Shown: piece by piece, positions 19,501-28,006 of the stretch
Layout: every line of letters begins with the position of its first letter
How positions within the stretch are numbered: position 1 is the first letter of the stretch
Position numbers and translations under genes: made by a program
The notes under the pieces: model-generated
What the model was told of the DNA's origin: nothing
Seen by the model: the letters and a program-made list of their open reading frames with translations, nothing else
The model's database searches: none
Source: an uncultured Methylococcaceae bacterium
Lineage (GTDB): Bacteria; Pseudomonadota; Gammaproteobacteria; Methylococcales; Methylomonadaceae
Assembly (NCBI GenBank): GCA_903928685.1
Contig: CAIYRS010000111.1
Location: 17,594 to 81,593, forward strand
Direction: 5' to 3'
DNA length: 64,000 nucleotides

Positions 19501-22048
19501 AGTTATCGATTTGTTCTGGGGTGCGTTTTTCATAGCCAGTATCTAAATAGGCGATGTCACTGGCGACTGGCGATTTTTCTTGCAGATATAAAATCGGCTC
19601 GTCAGTCATGCTGATGTATTCCCGAACGGCAGTGTTGCCATAGGAATGTCCGGCACCGTCTTGGCGTTCTTTAAACAAGCCAAGGAAAGGGATGTCTTTT
19701 TCTTCTTTTACCGATAAGGCTTTTTTATGCCATTCAGTCGCGCTGGCGGCAATATCGGCATAGTGAACGCCACCCACTGAGGCGTGGATGTTGGGGAAGT
19801 ACGGGCTTAGTCGTGGTTCGTCGGTATCCAAGTAATTGGATTCGAAAAACTCGCCGCCGATATAGCTTTCCACCGTACATAAACCAAATTTCCCCATGGT
19901 TTTCATTAGGGATTTTTCTGTGCCTTTTTGGAATTTATCCAAGGTTTTTTGCCGATCAGCAGGCGCATAATGGCTGATAACGCGGTTATGTACGCTAATT
20001 GGGCAAATTGCCGATGCGCCAAAGCCTAAGATGGTGGCGATGTCGTGCGGGCTGGCGGCTTGTCCGGTTTCTGCTATCAGTGATGAATTAAAACGCAGGC
20101 CTTGTTTTACCAAGTGTTGGTTGGCAGCCGATACCATAAGTAGGGCAGGGATGGCGGCACGTTCTGGGCTGATGTTGGTGTCGCTTAAAATAATGATGCC
20201 AACATTATTGCGGGCGTGTAGGCCTACTTGTTCGCAAACATCTAATAAGGCGGCTTCTAGGGCAGCTTCATTGGCTTCGCTATCGTTAAAATCAGGCGTG
20301 TATAAAGTGTCTAAGGTAACGCTGGCAACGGCGGTTTGTTGGCGGATTTGTTCCAGCTGGGTGCGTTGTAAAATCGGGCTGTCGATGACCAGTTGTTTGC
20401 TGGATGCGTCAGAGAAGGTCGGTTTTGCACCTAAAGCCACGCGCAAAGTCATGCCGTCGCTTTCTCTGATGGAATCTAAAGGCGGGTTGGTGACTTGGGC
20501 AAAACGTTGGCTGAAATACCGTGACATACCGCCTTCTGCACCGGAAAGCGCATTTGGGGCAATGCCGTATCCCATTGCGGAAACTTTTTCCATGCCTGTC
20601 GCCAGCATTGGGTCTAGCAGGAATTTGAAGCTTTCTTGGTTGAGCGAGTATGCGGTGTGCTGTTGGTCAACAGAAAATGTCTGGTGGTTATCCAGTTCTT
20701 CCAGGCTAACTTTAGCCAAGCTGTTGATATGGATGCGGCGTTGTTCTAACAGCACAGCATAGTTTTGTTCGCTAGCCAGTTTTTCCATAGTCTGGTGGCT
20801 GTCGTAGGCCTGTCCAGTAATATGGTCGAAATACAACATGCCGCCCGCTTCAATACGTCCGCGTTTGATGATGTCTTTGGGCGGGAAGTCTATTTGTCCG
20901 GCTTCGGACATAACGGCTAGGTATTCAGACGTTTCTACGGAACGCAGTGGGCGTAATCCCAAGCGATCTAGGCGTGCGCCTACGCGGATGCCGTCGTTGA
21001 ATACTAATGCTGCTGGGCCGTCGTTTTTTTCTTCATACAAGCTGAAGTATTCAAACATGGCGCGTACTTCAGGCGATAAGGTGGTGTCGTTTTCCCAAGC
21101 TGGCGGCATCATTGCTAAGACGGCGGTAACAATGTCCAAATCGTCTTCGTTAATACGGCGGGTGAGGGTTTGGTCTAATCTGCCGGAATCAGATAGTCCG
21201 CGTGGGAAAACAATGTGTTTGTTGTGCTGGCGGGCAATAGCGCATTCGCTCAGGCGATTTTTTTTGTCGGTGTTTAGTTCGCCGTTATGAGCCATATATC
21301 GGAACGGCTGTGCCATTGTCGTGGCTGGCGCGGTATTGGTGGAAAAACGGGTGTGGAAAAATAAGGTGCTGATTTCATGGTCTTTATCGTATAAGTCGAT
21401 AAAGTACGGAATGACTTCAAAAGAGTTCAGGCGGCCTTTGTAAACTTGGGTGCGCGAACTCATGGATAAGGGGTAAAAACCCTGTAGTTCTTCGCTGGAA
21501 AACGCTTCGCTTTCTATGTCTAGTAACTTTGCTTGTATGTATTTTTCAAAAACAGCATGTTCAACGTCTTTTAGTGCTTCTGGGCGACCAAATACGCATT
21601 GTTTGATAGGCAGTTGCGCTTTCTGGGCAGCGGCGTTAATGACTGATTTATCAACATCAACGTTGCGCCACAATAGTATAGGGAAGCCAGCTGTTTTCAG
21701 ATGGCGTTCGACTAATTCTTGGGCGGCGGAATCAAAGTGGTCGTGGTCTTCTGGGAAAAAAAAGTTGGCGACACCAAACTGGCCTAGTTCTAAGGATTCA
21801 ATGCCAGTGATTTTGCGGAAAAACTTTCTTGATAAGTCAACGTTGACGCCAGCACCATCACCGATACCTTCGGCACTCATGCCGCCGCGATGCGGAATGG
21901 TACAAAGTGCTTCATGGGACTTAACCAACAGATCATGCGTTTGTATGCTTTGTTTATGGGTTATAAAGCCGACACCGCAGCTGTCTTGGGATAAGCTTGC
22001 GTCGTAAAGCATAGTTTGGTTATTGTCTGATTGGGTTTTTTGTGTCAT
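16571..22048 (-). CDS. gltB: Glutamate synthase large subunit, extended form
   Basis: This ferredoxin- or NADPH-type glutamate synthase makes glutamate from glutamine and 2-oxoglutarate. The class II amidotransferase nucleophile is Cys24 ('DSCGVGF'), implying a short cleaved propeptide. 'MAHNGELNT' follows. The FMN synthase domain has 'SNSGEGGEH' and 'PGEGGQLPAAKV', and the Fe-S ligands are in 'CVMAKNCNIKCPAG' (about residue 1245). The GXGXG domain runs near 1450-1550. At 1825 residues it is about 300 longer than usual GltB, the excess mostly C-terminal to GXGXG. The cluster spacing C-x5-C-x3-C differs from the C-x5-C-x4-C of E. coli GltB. No gltD is adjacent. Confidence 0.88.
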   Translation of the reverse strand: MTQKTQSDNNQTMLYDASLSQDSCGVGFITHKQSIQTHDLLVKSHEALCTIPHRGGMSAEGIGDGAGVNVDLSRKFFRKITGIESLELGQFGVANFFFPEDHDHFDSAAQELVERHLKTAGFPILLWRNVDVDKSVINAAAQKAQLPIKQCVFGRPEALKDVEHAVFEKYIQAKLLDIESEAFSSEELQGFYPLSMSSRTQVYKGRLNSFEVIPYFIDLYDKDHEISTLFFHTRFSTNTAPATTMAQPFRYMAHNGELNTDKKNRLSECAIARQHNKHIVFPRGLSDSGRLDQTLTRRINEDDLDIVTAVLAMMPPAWENDTTLSPEVRAMFEYFSLYEEKNDGPAALVFNDGIRVGARLDRLGLRPLRSVETSEYLAVMSEAGQIDFPPKDIIKRGRIEAGGMLYFDHITGQAYDSHQTMEKLASEQNYAVLLEQRRIHINSLAKVSLEELDNHQTFSVDQQHTAYSLNQESFKFLLDPMLATGMEKVSAMGYGIAPNALSGAEGGMSRYFSQRFAQVTNPPLDSIRESDGMTLRVALGAKPTFSDASSKQLVIDSPILQRTQLEQIRQQTAVASVTLDTLYTPDFNDSEANEAALEAALLDVCEQVGLHARNNVGIIILSDTNISPERAAIPALLMVSAANQHLVKQGLRFNSSLIAETGQAASPHDIATILGFGASAICPISVHNRVISHYAPADRQKTLDKFQKGTEKSLMKTMGKFGLCTVESYIGGEFFESNYLDTDEPRLSPYFPNIHASVGGVHYADIAASATEWHKKALSVKEEKDIPFLGLFKERQDGAGHSYGNTAVREYISMTDEPILYLQEKSPVASDIAYLDTGYEKRTPEQIDNFGITPAYRSFTKNLYLERDARPAALRDIMNFPADIRLANSQAEFDLALGKHNLRGNRNFLVRGLKVSPAGENGFAVSFTENSSAARLQQLAAHFQQRFAEIEFTLTVEASSVNVVVDSGNLFSNYLKNLHTARDPIALADVQPAHEITKTIASGAMSHGALLAEAHEAVALGTNIVGASSNSGEGGEHFSRYGTLRSCKIKQFASGRFGVWAGYLADPTIEEIEIKIAQGAKPGEGGQLPAAKVSVEIAALRGGTPRVELVSPPPHHDTYSIEDLGQLIHDAKAARIKVGVKLVSSEGIGTIAVGVAKAGADVINVAGNTGGTGAAAVTSLKNSGRSPEIGLAEVHQALAANGLREKVILRCSGAHQSGTDMVKSAILGGDSFEFGTTALMMLRCVMAKNCNIKCPAGLTTAHEEFKGDARVLAQYFMNLAHEVREILASLGYKSLQEVRGKTDLLHLIDHPSMIGQIDLTKMLAHVDEIKIDKPIYLEANFRVDDTIIAQVKSALVSGTDQPIVIEGQGFKLNNCNKTVGGQAAIDIERLLAYELTGEQIANNTLIYTNPQGRRYLAPDSVIIRTTGSAGQSYAAFMNDGMRMEHLGTCNDGVGKSACGGTLVVESPGGGIKTPGNNVLIGNFALFGATGGKAFINGEAGDRFAVRNSGAMAVVEGVGDFACEYMTNGAVLNIGGFGKGFCNGMSGGNAYQYDPQNRLEQLYDKTSVALHSLAEDSDEARAHEQFIKAMLEQHAEYANSSKAKNLLANWEVERVHFKFALPLWLYKTQTAHYLQQTIDRKEMIEELALELAQQQVSQVKQAYLSQQPLFGGLVPNYGEKDSQLTFKLVNSFAVFDKAQQIAREMLKNKPESERTNACIEQAARKIITERPRKLQDALVKITREAYSNYQEPQLAALLADKRLHDYKTALINRSVQSIYSMGSTAWIMSQDSLNKHALASVPAVDHYLAALVGLDIVQALMAEPTA

Positions 22049-22248
22049 TTATCCGGCCCGTTTATGTCATGCTGTTTAGGGTTCGTTTTTTTTTCAATGC
22101 GTGTTACAGTCGAAGCTATAAGATGTGCATCGATAGATGATGAAGCCTTTTCACTTAGTGAAACCTGCAAATTCTAATACAGATAGGGGAGGTAAGTCAT
22201 TAGGTATCGGTTTTTTGTGAAAATTAGATTACTTTATAGTTGATTAAT
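22049..22248. other. Divergent intergenic region, gltB and ubiquinone hydroxylase
   Basis: This 200 bp stretch separates the divergent glutamate synthase and FAD hydroxylase genes, so promoters for both must lie here. I could not pick a confident -35/-10 pair, and I see no gene or hairpin. Confidence 0.35.
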
Positions 22249-23466
22249 ATGAAAGAACTTTTTGATGTGGTCATAGTCGGCGGCGGTATGGTTGGCGCTG
22301 CGGTTGCCTGTGCCTTGGGTGATAGTAAGTTGCGAGTTGCTGTTTTGGAGAACACTTTGCCAGAATCCTTTGCAGAAGACCAGCCTCATGATTTGCGGGT
22401 ATCGGCGCTCAGTATTGCATCTAAAAATATTCTTGAATCGGTCGGGGCTTGGCAGGGCATTCTCAATCGTCGTTATTGCCCGTTCCGGCGGATGCGTGTT
22501 TGGGAAACGGCTGGTGATACCGAATTTTGTAGCGATGATATTAATTATCCTGAATTGGGTTATATCGTTGAAAACCGCATCACCCAATTGGCCTTGTTGG
22601 AGCGCTTGCAGGATTTTTCCAATATCGAGTTCATTTGTCCTACAGCCATCAATAAAGTGGATTATCGTCCGGGTGAATCTAGCCAGATTCTATTAGCTGA
22701 CGGACGGGAATTGTCGGCAAGGTTGCTGATTGCAGCTGATGGTGGGCAGTCGAAAATCCGCCAAACCGTGGGTATTGGTGTAACCAGTTGGGATTATCAG
22801 CAACATGCCTTGGTTATCTATATAGAAACCGCTTACGGTCAGCAAGATATTACATGGCAGCGGTTTTTGCCGAGTGGTCCGCAAGCTTTTTTGCCATTGA
22901 CAGGGCATTACGGTTCGATAGTTTGGTACAACTCGCCTGATGAAATTAAGCGATTGCAAAAGTTGCCGCTTGCTGATTTGGCTGATGAGTTAGTTAAGGC
23001 TTTTCCGGAATGTTTAGGGAAAGTTGAACGCGTTATTGCAGCAACCAGTTTTCCATTGCGCCGCCAGCATGCCCAGGCTTATGTTAAGCCAGGCGTGGCT
23101 TTGGTAGGTGATGCCGCACATACCATAAATCCGCTTGCAGGGCAGGGGGTTAATATTGGTTTGTTGGATGCGGCTGCATTAGCTGAAACAATAATAGAAG
23201 CAGCAAATAAAGATAAGGATATTGCTGATATTGCTACTTTAAAGCGTTACGAGCAAATGCGCCGTAATGAGAATTTAAAAATGATGACTGTGATGGATGT
23301 GTTTTATCAGGTTTTTAGTAATGAGATTGCGCCAATAAAGTTTTTACGCAATTTGGGCTTGGGTTTGGCGGAGCGGGTTTTGCCAGCTAAAAACTTAGTC
23401 ATGAGGAATGCAATGGGTTTGGAAGGTAGTTTGCCTAAGCTTGCGCGTGGCAAGCAACTTAGTTAA
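22249..23466 (+). CDS. UbiH/UbiF/UbiI-family FAD-dependent ubiquinone hydroxylase
   Basis: The 405-residue flavoprotein monooxygenase belongs to the UbiH/COQ6 family that hydroxylates the ring of ubiquinone precursors. The FAD Rossmann motif is 'VVIVGGGMVGAAVAC'. The family's 'LRVSALSIAS' follows, then 'LIAADGGQSKIRQ' and the second FAD motif 'GDAAHTINPLAGQGVNIGLLD'. 'YCPFRRMRVWE' is closest to UbiF in my recollection, but UbiI/UbiM alternatives remain. I start at the ATG at 22249 rather than a TTG at 22240. It stands alone, divergent from gltB. Confidence 0.82.
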   Translation: MKELFDVVIVGGGMVGAAVACALGDSKLRVAVLENTLPESFAEDQPHDLRVSALSIASKNILESVGAWQGILNRRYCPFRRMRVWETAGDTEFCSDDINYPELGYIVENRITQLALLERLQDFSNIEFICPTAINKVDYRPGESSQILLADGRELSARLLIAADGGQSKIRQTVGIGVTSWDYQQHALVIYIETAYGQQDITWQRFLPSGPQAFLPLTGHYGSIVWYNSPDEIKRLQKLPLADLADELVKAFPECLGKVERVIAATSFPLRRQHAQAYVKPGVALVGDAAHTINPLAGQGVNIGLLDAAALAETIIEAANKDKDIADIATLKRYEQMRRNENLKMMTVMDVFYQVFSNEIAPIKFLRNLGLGLAERVLPAKNLVMRNAMGLEGSLPKLARGKQLS

Positions 23467-23494
23467 AAGCTTTGCTAATTTACAGGTATTACGG

Positions 23495-23522
23495 TTGCGA
23501 AATAAAAATCCTTGGGTATAAT
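23495..23522 (+). promoter_or_regulatory. Sigma-70 promoter for tRNA-Val
   Basis: TTGCGA (23495-23500) and a perfect TATAAT (23517-23522) are 16 bp apart, placing transcription start near 23530, about 20 bp before the tRNA. A GC-rich GAGCTCG follows the -10 box, as in stringently controlled stable RNA promoters. Confidence 0.8.
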
Positions 23523-23548
23523 AGCGAGCTCGAAGTTGTATAGACTTC

Positions 23549-23625
23549 AGGCGCGTAGCTCAGTTGGTTAGAGCACCACCTTGACATGGTGGGGGTCGTT
23601 GGTTCGAGTCCAATCGCGCCTACCA
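23549..23625 (+). tRNA. tRNA-Val (anticodon GAC)
   Basis: The 77-nt cloverleaf folds by eye. The acceptor AGGCGCG pairs with CGCGCCT, followed by A and encoded CCA. The D-arm is GCTC/GAGC. The anticodon stem CCACC/GGTGG closes the loop TTGACAT with anticodon GAC, and the T-arm contains TTCGAGT. It reads GUC and, by wobble, GUU valine codons. Confidence 0.97.
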
Positions 23626-23633
23626 GATTTCAT

Positions 23634-23656
23634 AAAGCACTGCTGGTCAGTGCTTT
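23634..23656 (+). terminator. Rho-independent terminator after tRNA-Val
   Basis: AAAGCACTG pairs with CAGTGCTTT around CTGGT, and the T-run continues past the stem. It separates the tRNA from thrS, 28 bp before its start codon, so some read-through into thrS is possible. Confidence 0.8.
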
Positions 23657-23683
23657 TTTTGTTTAAGAGACTAACATTCGAAA

Positions 23684-25591
23684 ATGCCAATAATTACCCT
23701 TCCTGATGGTTCTCAGCGTCATTACGAGCAAGCTGTAACAGTAATGGATGTCGCCTTGTCCATAGGCGCGGGTTTGGCTAAAGCCACGTTAGCCGGAAAA
23801 GTGGACGGCAAACTGGTCGATGCCAGTTCGGTGCTAGAACAAGATGCCAGTTTGCAAATTGTTACCATAAAAGATGAAGATGGCTTGGAGATTATCCGCC
23901 ATTCTACCGCTCATTTATTGGCGCATGCCGTTAAGCAGCTGTTTCCTGATGCCCAAGTAACCATTGGCCCAGTGATAGAAAATGGCTTTTATTATGATTT
24001 TTCCTATCACCGCTCATTTACCCCAGATGATTTGGCGGCGATAGAAGCCAAGATGCAACAACTGGTTGCTGAAGACTATAAAGTCTCCCGCAGTCTTATG
24101 CCTAGGGATGCGGCAATAAGCTTCTTTAAGGATATGGGTGAAGCTTACAAGGCAGAAATTATCGCCTCTATCCCCAATAATGAAGACTTGTCCTTATATG
24201 AACAAGGCGGCTTTACTGATTTATGCCGTGGCCCGCACGTGCCAAGCACAGGTAAATTGGGCGCATTCAAGTTAATGAAAATTGCGGGTGCCTATTGGCG
24301 TGGCAATTCTGATAATGAAATGCTACAGCGGATTTATGGCACCGCATGGAAAGATAAAAAAGAGTTGCAAGATTATTTGCACCGCTTGGAAGAAGCAGAA
24401 AAGCGCGATCACCGGAAATTGGCAAAAACCCTAGATTTGTTCCATGCCCAAGAAGAAGCACCGGGTATGGTGTTCTGGCACGAAAAAGGCTGGGTCATTT
24501 ACCAACAGATTGAACAATATATCCGCGAAAAACTGCGTTTAAATGGTTATGGTGAAGTTAAAACCCCGCAAGTTGTAGATCGTTCATTGTGGGAAAAATC
24601 AGGCCACTGGGAAAAATTCAGTGCAGGTATGTTTACTACCCGTTCTGAAAATCGTGATTACGCGATTAAACCAATGAACTGCCCTTGCCATGTACAAATA
24701 TATAACCAAGGCATAAAAAGCTACCGGGATTTACCTATCCGTTTGGCTGAGTTCGGCTCTTGTCACCGTAACGAGCCATCAGGCACTTTGCATGGCTTGA
24801 TGCGAGTACGGAATTTTGTCCAAGACGACGCACATATCTTTTGTACCGAAGAGCAGATTCAAGACGAAGTTTCAGTATTTATCGACTTGCTTTTCGAAGT
24901 TTACAAAGATTTTGGTTTTGATGAAGTCATCATCAAATTATCAACCCGTCCTGAAAACCGTGTTGGTGATGATGCCGTATGGGACAAAGCTGAAAATGCT
25001 TTAGAACTGGCATTAAATAACAAAGGCCTTAAGTGGGATTTGCAGCCGGGTGAAGGCGCATTTTACGGGCCAAAAATTGAGTTTTCGTTAAAAGATTGTA
25101 TTGGTCGGGTTTGGCAATGTGGCACTATCCAAGTGGATTTTTCCATGCCAGGCAGACTTGATGCCACTTATATTGCTGAAGATGGCTCAAGACAAACGCC
25201 AGTCATGTTACACAGGGCTATCTTGGGTTCTTTGGAACGCTTCATCGGTATCTTGATTGAACAACATGCAGGAACATTCCCCGTTTGGTTGTCGCCAGTG
25301 CAAGCCGTGTTAATGACCATTACTGACCGCCATAGTGATTATGCCGTTGAATTGGCTAGAAGCCTTGAGCTACAAGGCATTAGGGTCAAATTAGATTTGA
25401 GGAATGAAAAGATCGGGTTTAAAATCCGCGAGCACTCGATACAGCGTATACCGTATTTAGTGATTATTGGTGATAAAGAACTAGAACAACAAACTATCAC
25501 AATCCGCACACAAAAAGGTGTGGATTTAGGTAGTCTGACAATGGGCGAGTTTGCTGAAAAGCTAAAACAAGACATTGCAGACAGAAAATAA
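23684..25591 (+). CDS. thrS: Threonyl-tRNA synthetase
   Basis: This 635-residue class II synthetase attaches threonine to tRNA-Thr. An N-terminal TGS domain comes first, then the editing domain with '[19 protein letters not shown]' (zinc/editing HxxxH) and '[10 protein letters not shown]'. The catalytic core has '[10 protein letters not shown]' (zinc cysteine), '[18 protein letters not shown]' (motif 2) and '[17 protein letters not shown]' (motif 3). An anticodon-binding domain closes the protein. It starts the classic thrS-infC-rpmI-rplT-pheST-ihfA block. The length is normal. Confidence 0.98.
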   Translation: MPIITLPDGSQRHYEQAVTVMDVALSIGAGLAKATLAGKVDGKLVDASSVLEQDASLQIVTIKDEDGLEIIRHSTAHLLAHAVKQLFPDAQVTIGPVIENGFYYDFSYHRSFTPDDLAAIEAKMQQLVAEDYKVSRSLMPRDAAISFFKDMGEAYKAEIIASIPNNEDLSLYEQGGFTDLCRGPHVPSTGKLGAFKLMKIAGAYWRGNSDNEMLQRIYGTAWKDKKELQDYLHRLEEAEKRDHRKLAKTLDLFHAQEEAPGMVFWHEKGWVIYQQIEQYIREKLRLNGYGEVKTPQVVDRSLWEKSGHWEKFSAGMFTTRSENRDYAIKPMNCPCHVQIYNQGIKSYRDLPIRLAEFGSCHRNEPSGTLHGLMRVRNFVQDDAHIFCTEEQIQDEVSVFIDLLFEVYKDFGFDEVIIKLSTRPENRVGDDAVWDKAENALELALNNKGLKWDLQPGEGAFYGPKIEFSLKDCIGRVWQCGTIQVDFSMPGRLDATYIAEDGSRQTPVMLHRAILGSLERFIGILIEQHAGTFPVWLSPVQAVLMTITDRHSDYAVELARSLELQGIRVKLDLRNEKIGFKIREHSIQRIPYLVIIGDKELEQQTITIRTQKGVDLGSLTMGEFAEKLKQDIADRK

Positions 25592-25611
25592 AAACTTGGG
25601 AGGATCAGGGT

Positions 25612-26136
25612 ATCGCTGCTAAAAAAGATGAAACGCGCATAAATGATATGATCACCGCTAGACGGGTGAGAGTTACAGGCGCTGAAGGTGAGTCGTTAGG
25701 CATTATCTCATTAGATGAAGCTAAGCAAATTGCTTACGCTGCAGACTTGGATTTGGTGGAAATATCACCAAATGCAGATCCTCCGGTTTGTCGGATAATG
25801 AATTACGGCAAATACCAGTTTGAGTTAAACAAAAAGCTGGCTATCGCCAAAAAGAAGCAAAAACAAATTCAGGTAAAAGAAATCAAATTCCGTCCTGGAA
25901 CTGATGAAGGCGATTACCAAGTCAAATTGAAAAGTTTGACGAAATTTCTCAATGACGGCGATAAGACCAAAATTACCTTACGGTATCGCGGTCGGGAAAT
26001 GGCGCATAGGGAAATCGGCATGGAACAGCTTAAGCGTATCGAAAAAGATTTGGAAGAAATCGCTATCGTCGAACAATTTCCGAAAATGGAAGGTCGGCAA
26101 ATGGTTATGGTGATGGCACCCAAAAAGAAAAAGTAA
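25612..26136 (+). CDS. infC: Translation initiation factor IF-3 with ATC start codon
   Basis: IF-3 checks the initiator tRNA and keeps the 30S subunit free. The 174-residue protein has the canonical '[19 protein letters not shown]', '[20 protein letters not shown]', '[17 protein letters not shown]' and '[14 protein letters not shown]', ending PKKKK. The first in-frame ATG (25648) would remove the conserved N-terminal tail and has no ribosome site. GGGAGG instead stands 8 bp before an in-frame ATC at 25612, and there is no ATG, GTG or TTG between the ribosome site and 25648. A rare start (AUU in E. coli) is how IF-3 represses its own synthesis. Confidence 0.93.
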   Translation: MAAKKDETRINDMITARRVRVTGAEGESLGIISLDEAKQIAYAADLDLVEISPNADPPVCRIMNYGKYQFELNKKLAIAKKKQKQIQVKEIKFRPGTDEGDYQVKLKSLTKFLNDGDKTKITLRYRGREMAHREIGMEQLKRIEKDLEEIAIVEQFPKMEGRQMVMVMAPKKKK

Positions 26137-26206
26137 AAACACTTTTCGTGTTTTTGTTTTTAATGGCAACACAGGACGTGTTGCCAACACCATGGCAGCA
26201 TGGTGT
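26135..26206 (+). promoter_or_regulatory. Three consecutive hairpins between infC and rpmI
   Basis: AAAAACAC/GTGTTTTT (26135-26155) overlaps the infC stop and is followed by a T-rich tract. GGCAACAC/GTGTTGCC (26165-26185) and ACACCATG/CATGGTGT (26187-26206, loop GCAG) follow almost immediately, both perfect 8-bp stems. In other bacteria this gap holds the site where ribosomal protein L20 represses rpmI-rplT, so a leader or autoregulatory element is likely. Confidence 0.6.
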
Positions 26207-26285
26207 AGACAATTCCTCAGGGCCTTGCATTTTGCCTTGTTGGGTTTATCTCAGGGATATTTATTATCATTATTGGAGCAAACAA

Positions 26286-26483
26286 ATGCCTAAAATAAAG
26301 ACTAACCGTGGAGCTGCCAAGCGTCTTAGACGTACCGGCAACGGTGGTTTTAAATGTGGAGCGTCGCATCGCCGCCATATTTTGACCAAAAAATCAACCA
26401 AAAGAAAAAGACAGTTACGCAAACCTTCCGCAGTGCATCCTTCTGATGTTCGGATGGCAGCACGTATGTTGCCATATAGCTAA
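26286..26483 (+). CDS. rpmI: 50S ribosomal protein L35
   Basis: The 65-residue very basic protein begins '[20 protein letters not shown]' and contains '[20 protein letters not shown]', as L35 does. The ATG at 26286 has TTGGAGC 5' of it. The open frame begins earlier at 26148, but those residues are not L35-like and lie in the hairpin leader, so I reject them. It sits between infC and rplT as expected. Confidence 0.98.
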   Translation: MPKIKTNRGAAKRLRRTGNGGFKCGASHRRHILTKKSTKRKRQLRKPSAVHPSDVRMAARMLPYS

Positions 26484-26498
26484 AACAGGAAATAAGCA

Positions 26499-26864
26499 AT
26501 GCCTAGAGTTAAACGTGGCGTAACTGCCAGAGCAAGACACAAAAAAATCTTAAAACAAGCCAAAGGTTACTACGGTGCCCGTAGCCGGGTTTATCGCGTT
26601 GCTAAGCAAGCGGTAATCAAGGCTGGCCAGTATGCGTATCGCGATCGCAAACAAAGAAAACGCCAATTCCGCGCCTTATGGATTGTGCGTATCAACGCTG
26701 CAGCCCGTATGTATGGCATTTCCTACAGCCGTTTAATTAACGGTTTGGCAAATGCAAATGTTGAGATAGACCGTAAAGTATTAGCTGATATCGCCGTACG
26801 TGATATTGAAGCATTTGGTGAAATTGCCAAAATCGCTAAAGCTAACGTAAGCCCACTTTCATAA
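26499..26864 (+). CDS. rplT: 50S ribosomal protein L20
   Basis: The 121-residue protein begins '[20 protein letters not shown]' and has '[19 protein letters not shown]' and '[19 protein letters not shown]', the standard L20 sequence. It binds 23S rRNA early in 50S assembly and in other bacteria represses its own operon by binding the rpmI leader. It starts 15 bp after rpmI and is a few residues longer than usual at the C-terminus. Confidence 0.98.
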   Translation: MPRVKRGVTARARHKKILKQAKGYYGARSRVYRVAKQAVIKAGQYAYRDRKQRKRQFRALWIVRINAAARMYGISYSRLINGLANANVEIDRKVLADIAVRDIEAFGEIAKIAKANVSPLS

Positions 26865-26885
26865 AAATCTGTCTTTGCGTTATCA

Positions 26886-26917
26886 GAAGCCCCTGCCGAT
26901 AAAACGGCAGGGGCTTC
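26886..26917 (+). terminator. Strong hairpin between rplT and pheS
   Basis: GAAGCCCCTGCCG (26886-26898) pairs perfectly over 13 bp with CGGCAGGGGCTTC (26905-26917) around ATAAAA. There is no T-run after it, so it may be a Rho-independent-like terminator with poor tail or a pheS leader structure. I see no phenylalanine-rich leader peptide. Confidence 0.5.
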
Positions 26918-26962
26918 GGCTTGACAGAATCAAGCTTAGACCCCCATCCAACCAACTAGTGA

Positions 26963-27991
<1,029 letters not shown>

Positions 27992-28006
27992 ACAAAGGCT
28001 TGAGTC

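Noticed and set aside
20031..20762. 243-residue plus-strand frame opposite gltB
   Set aside because: Long but antisense to a well-conserved glutamate synthase region; composition mirrors the coding strand.
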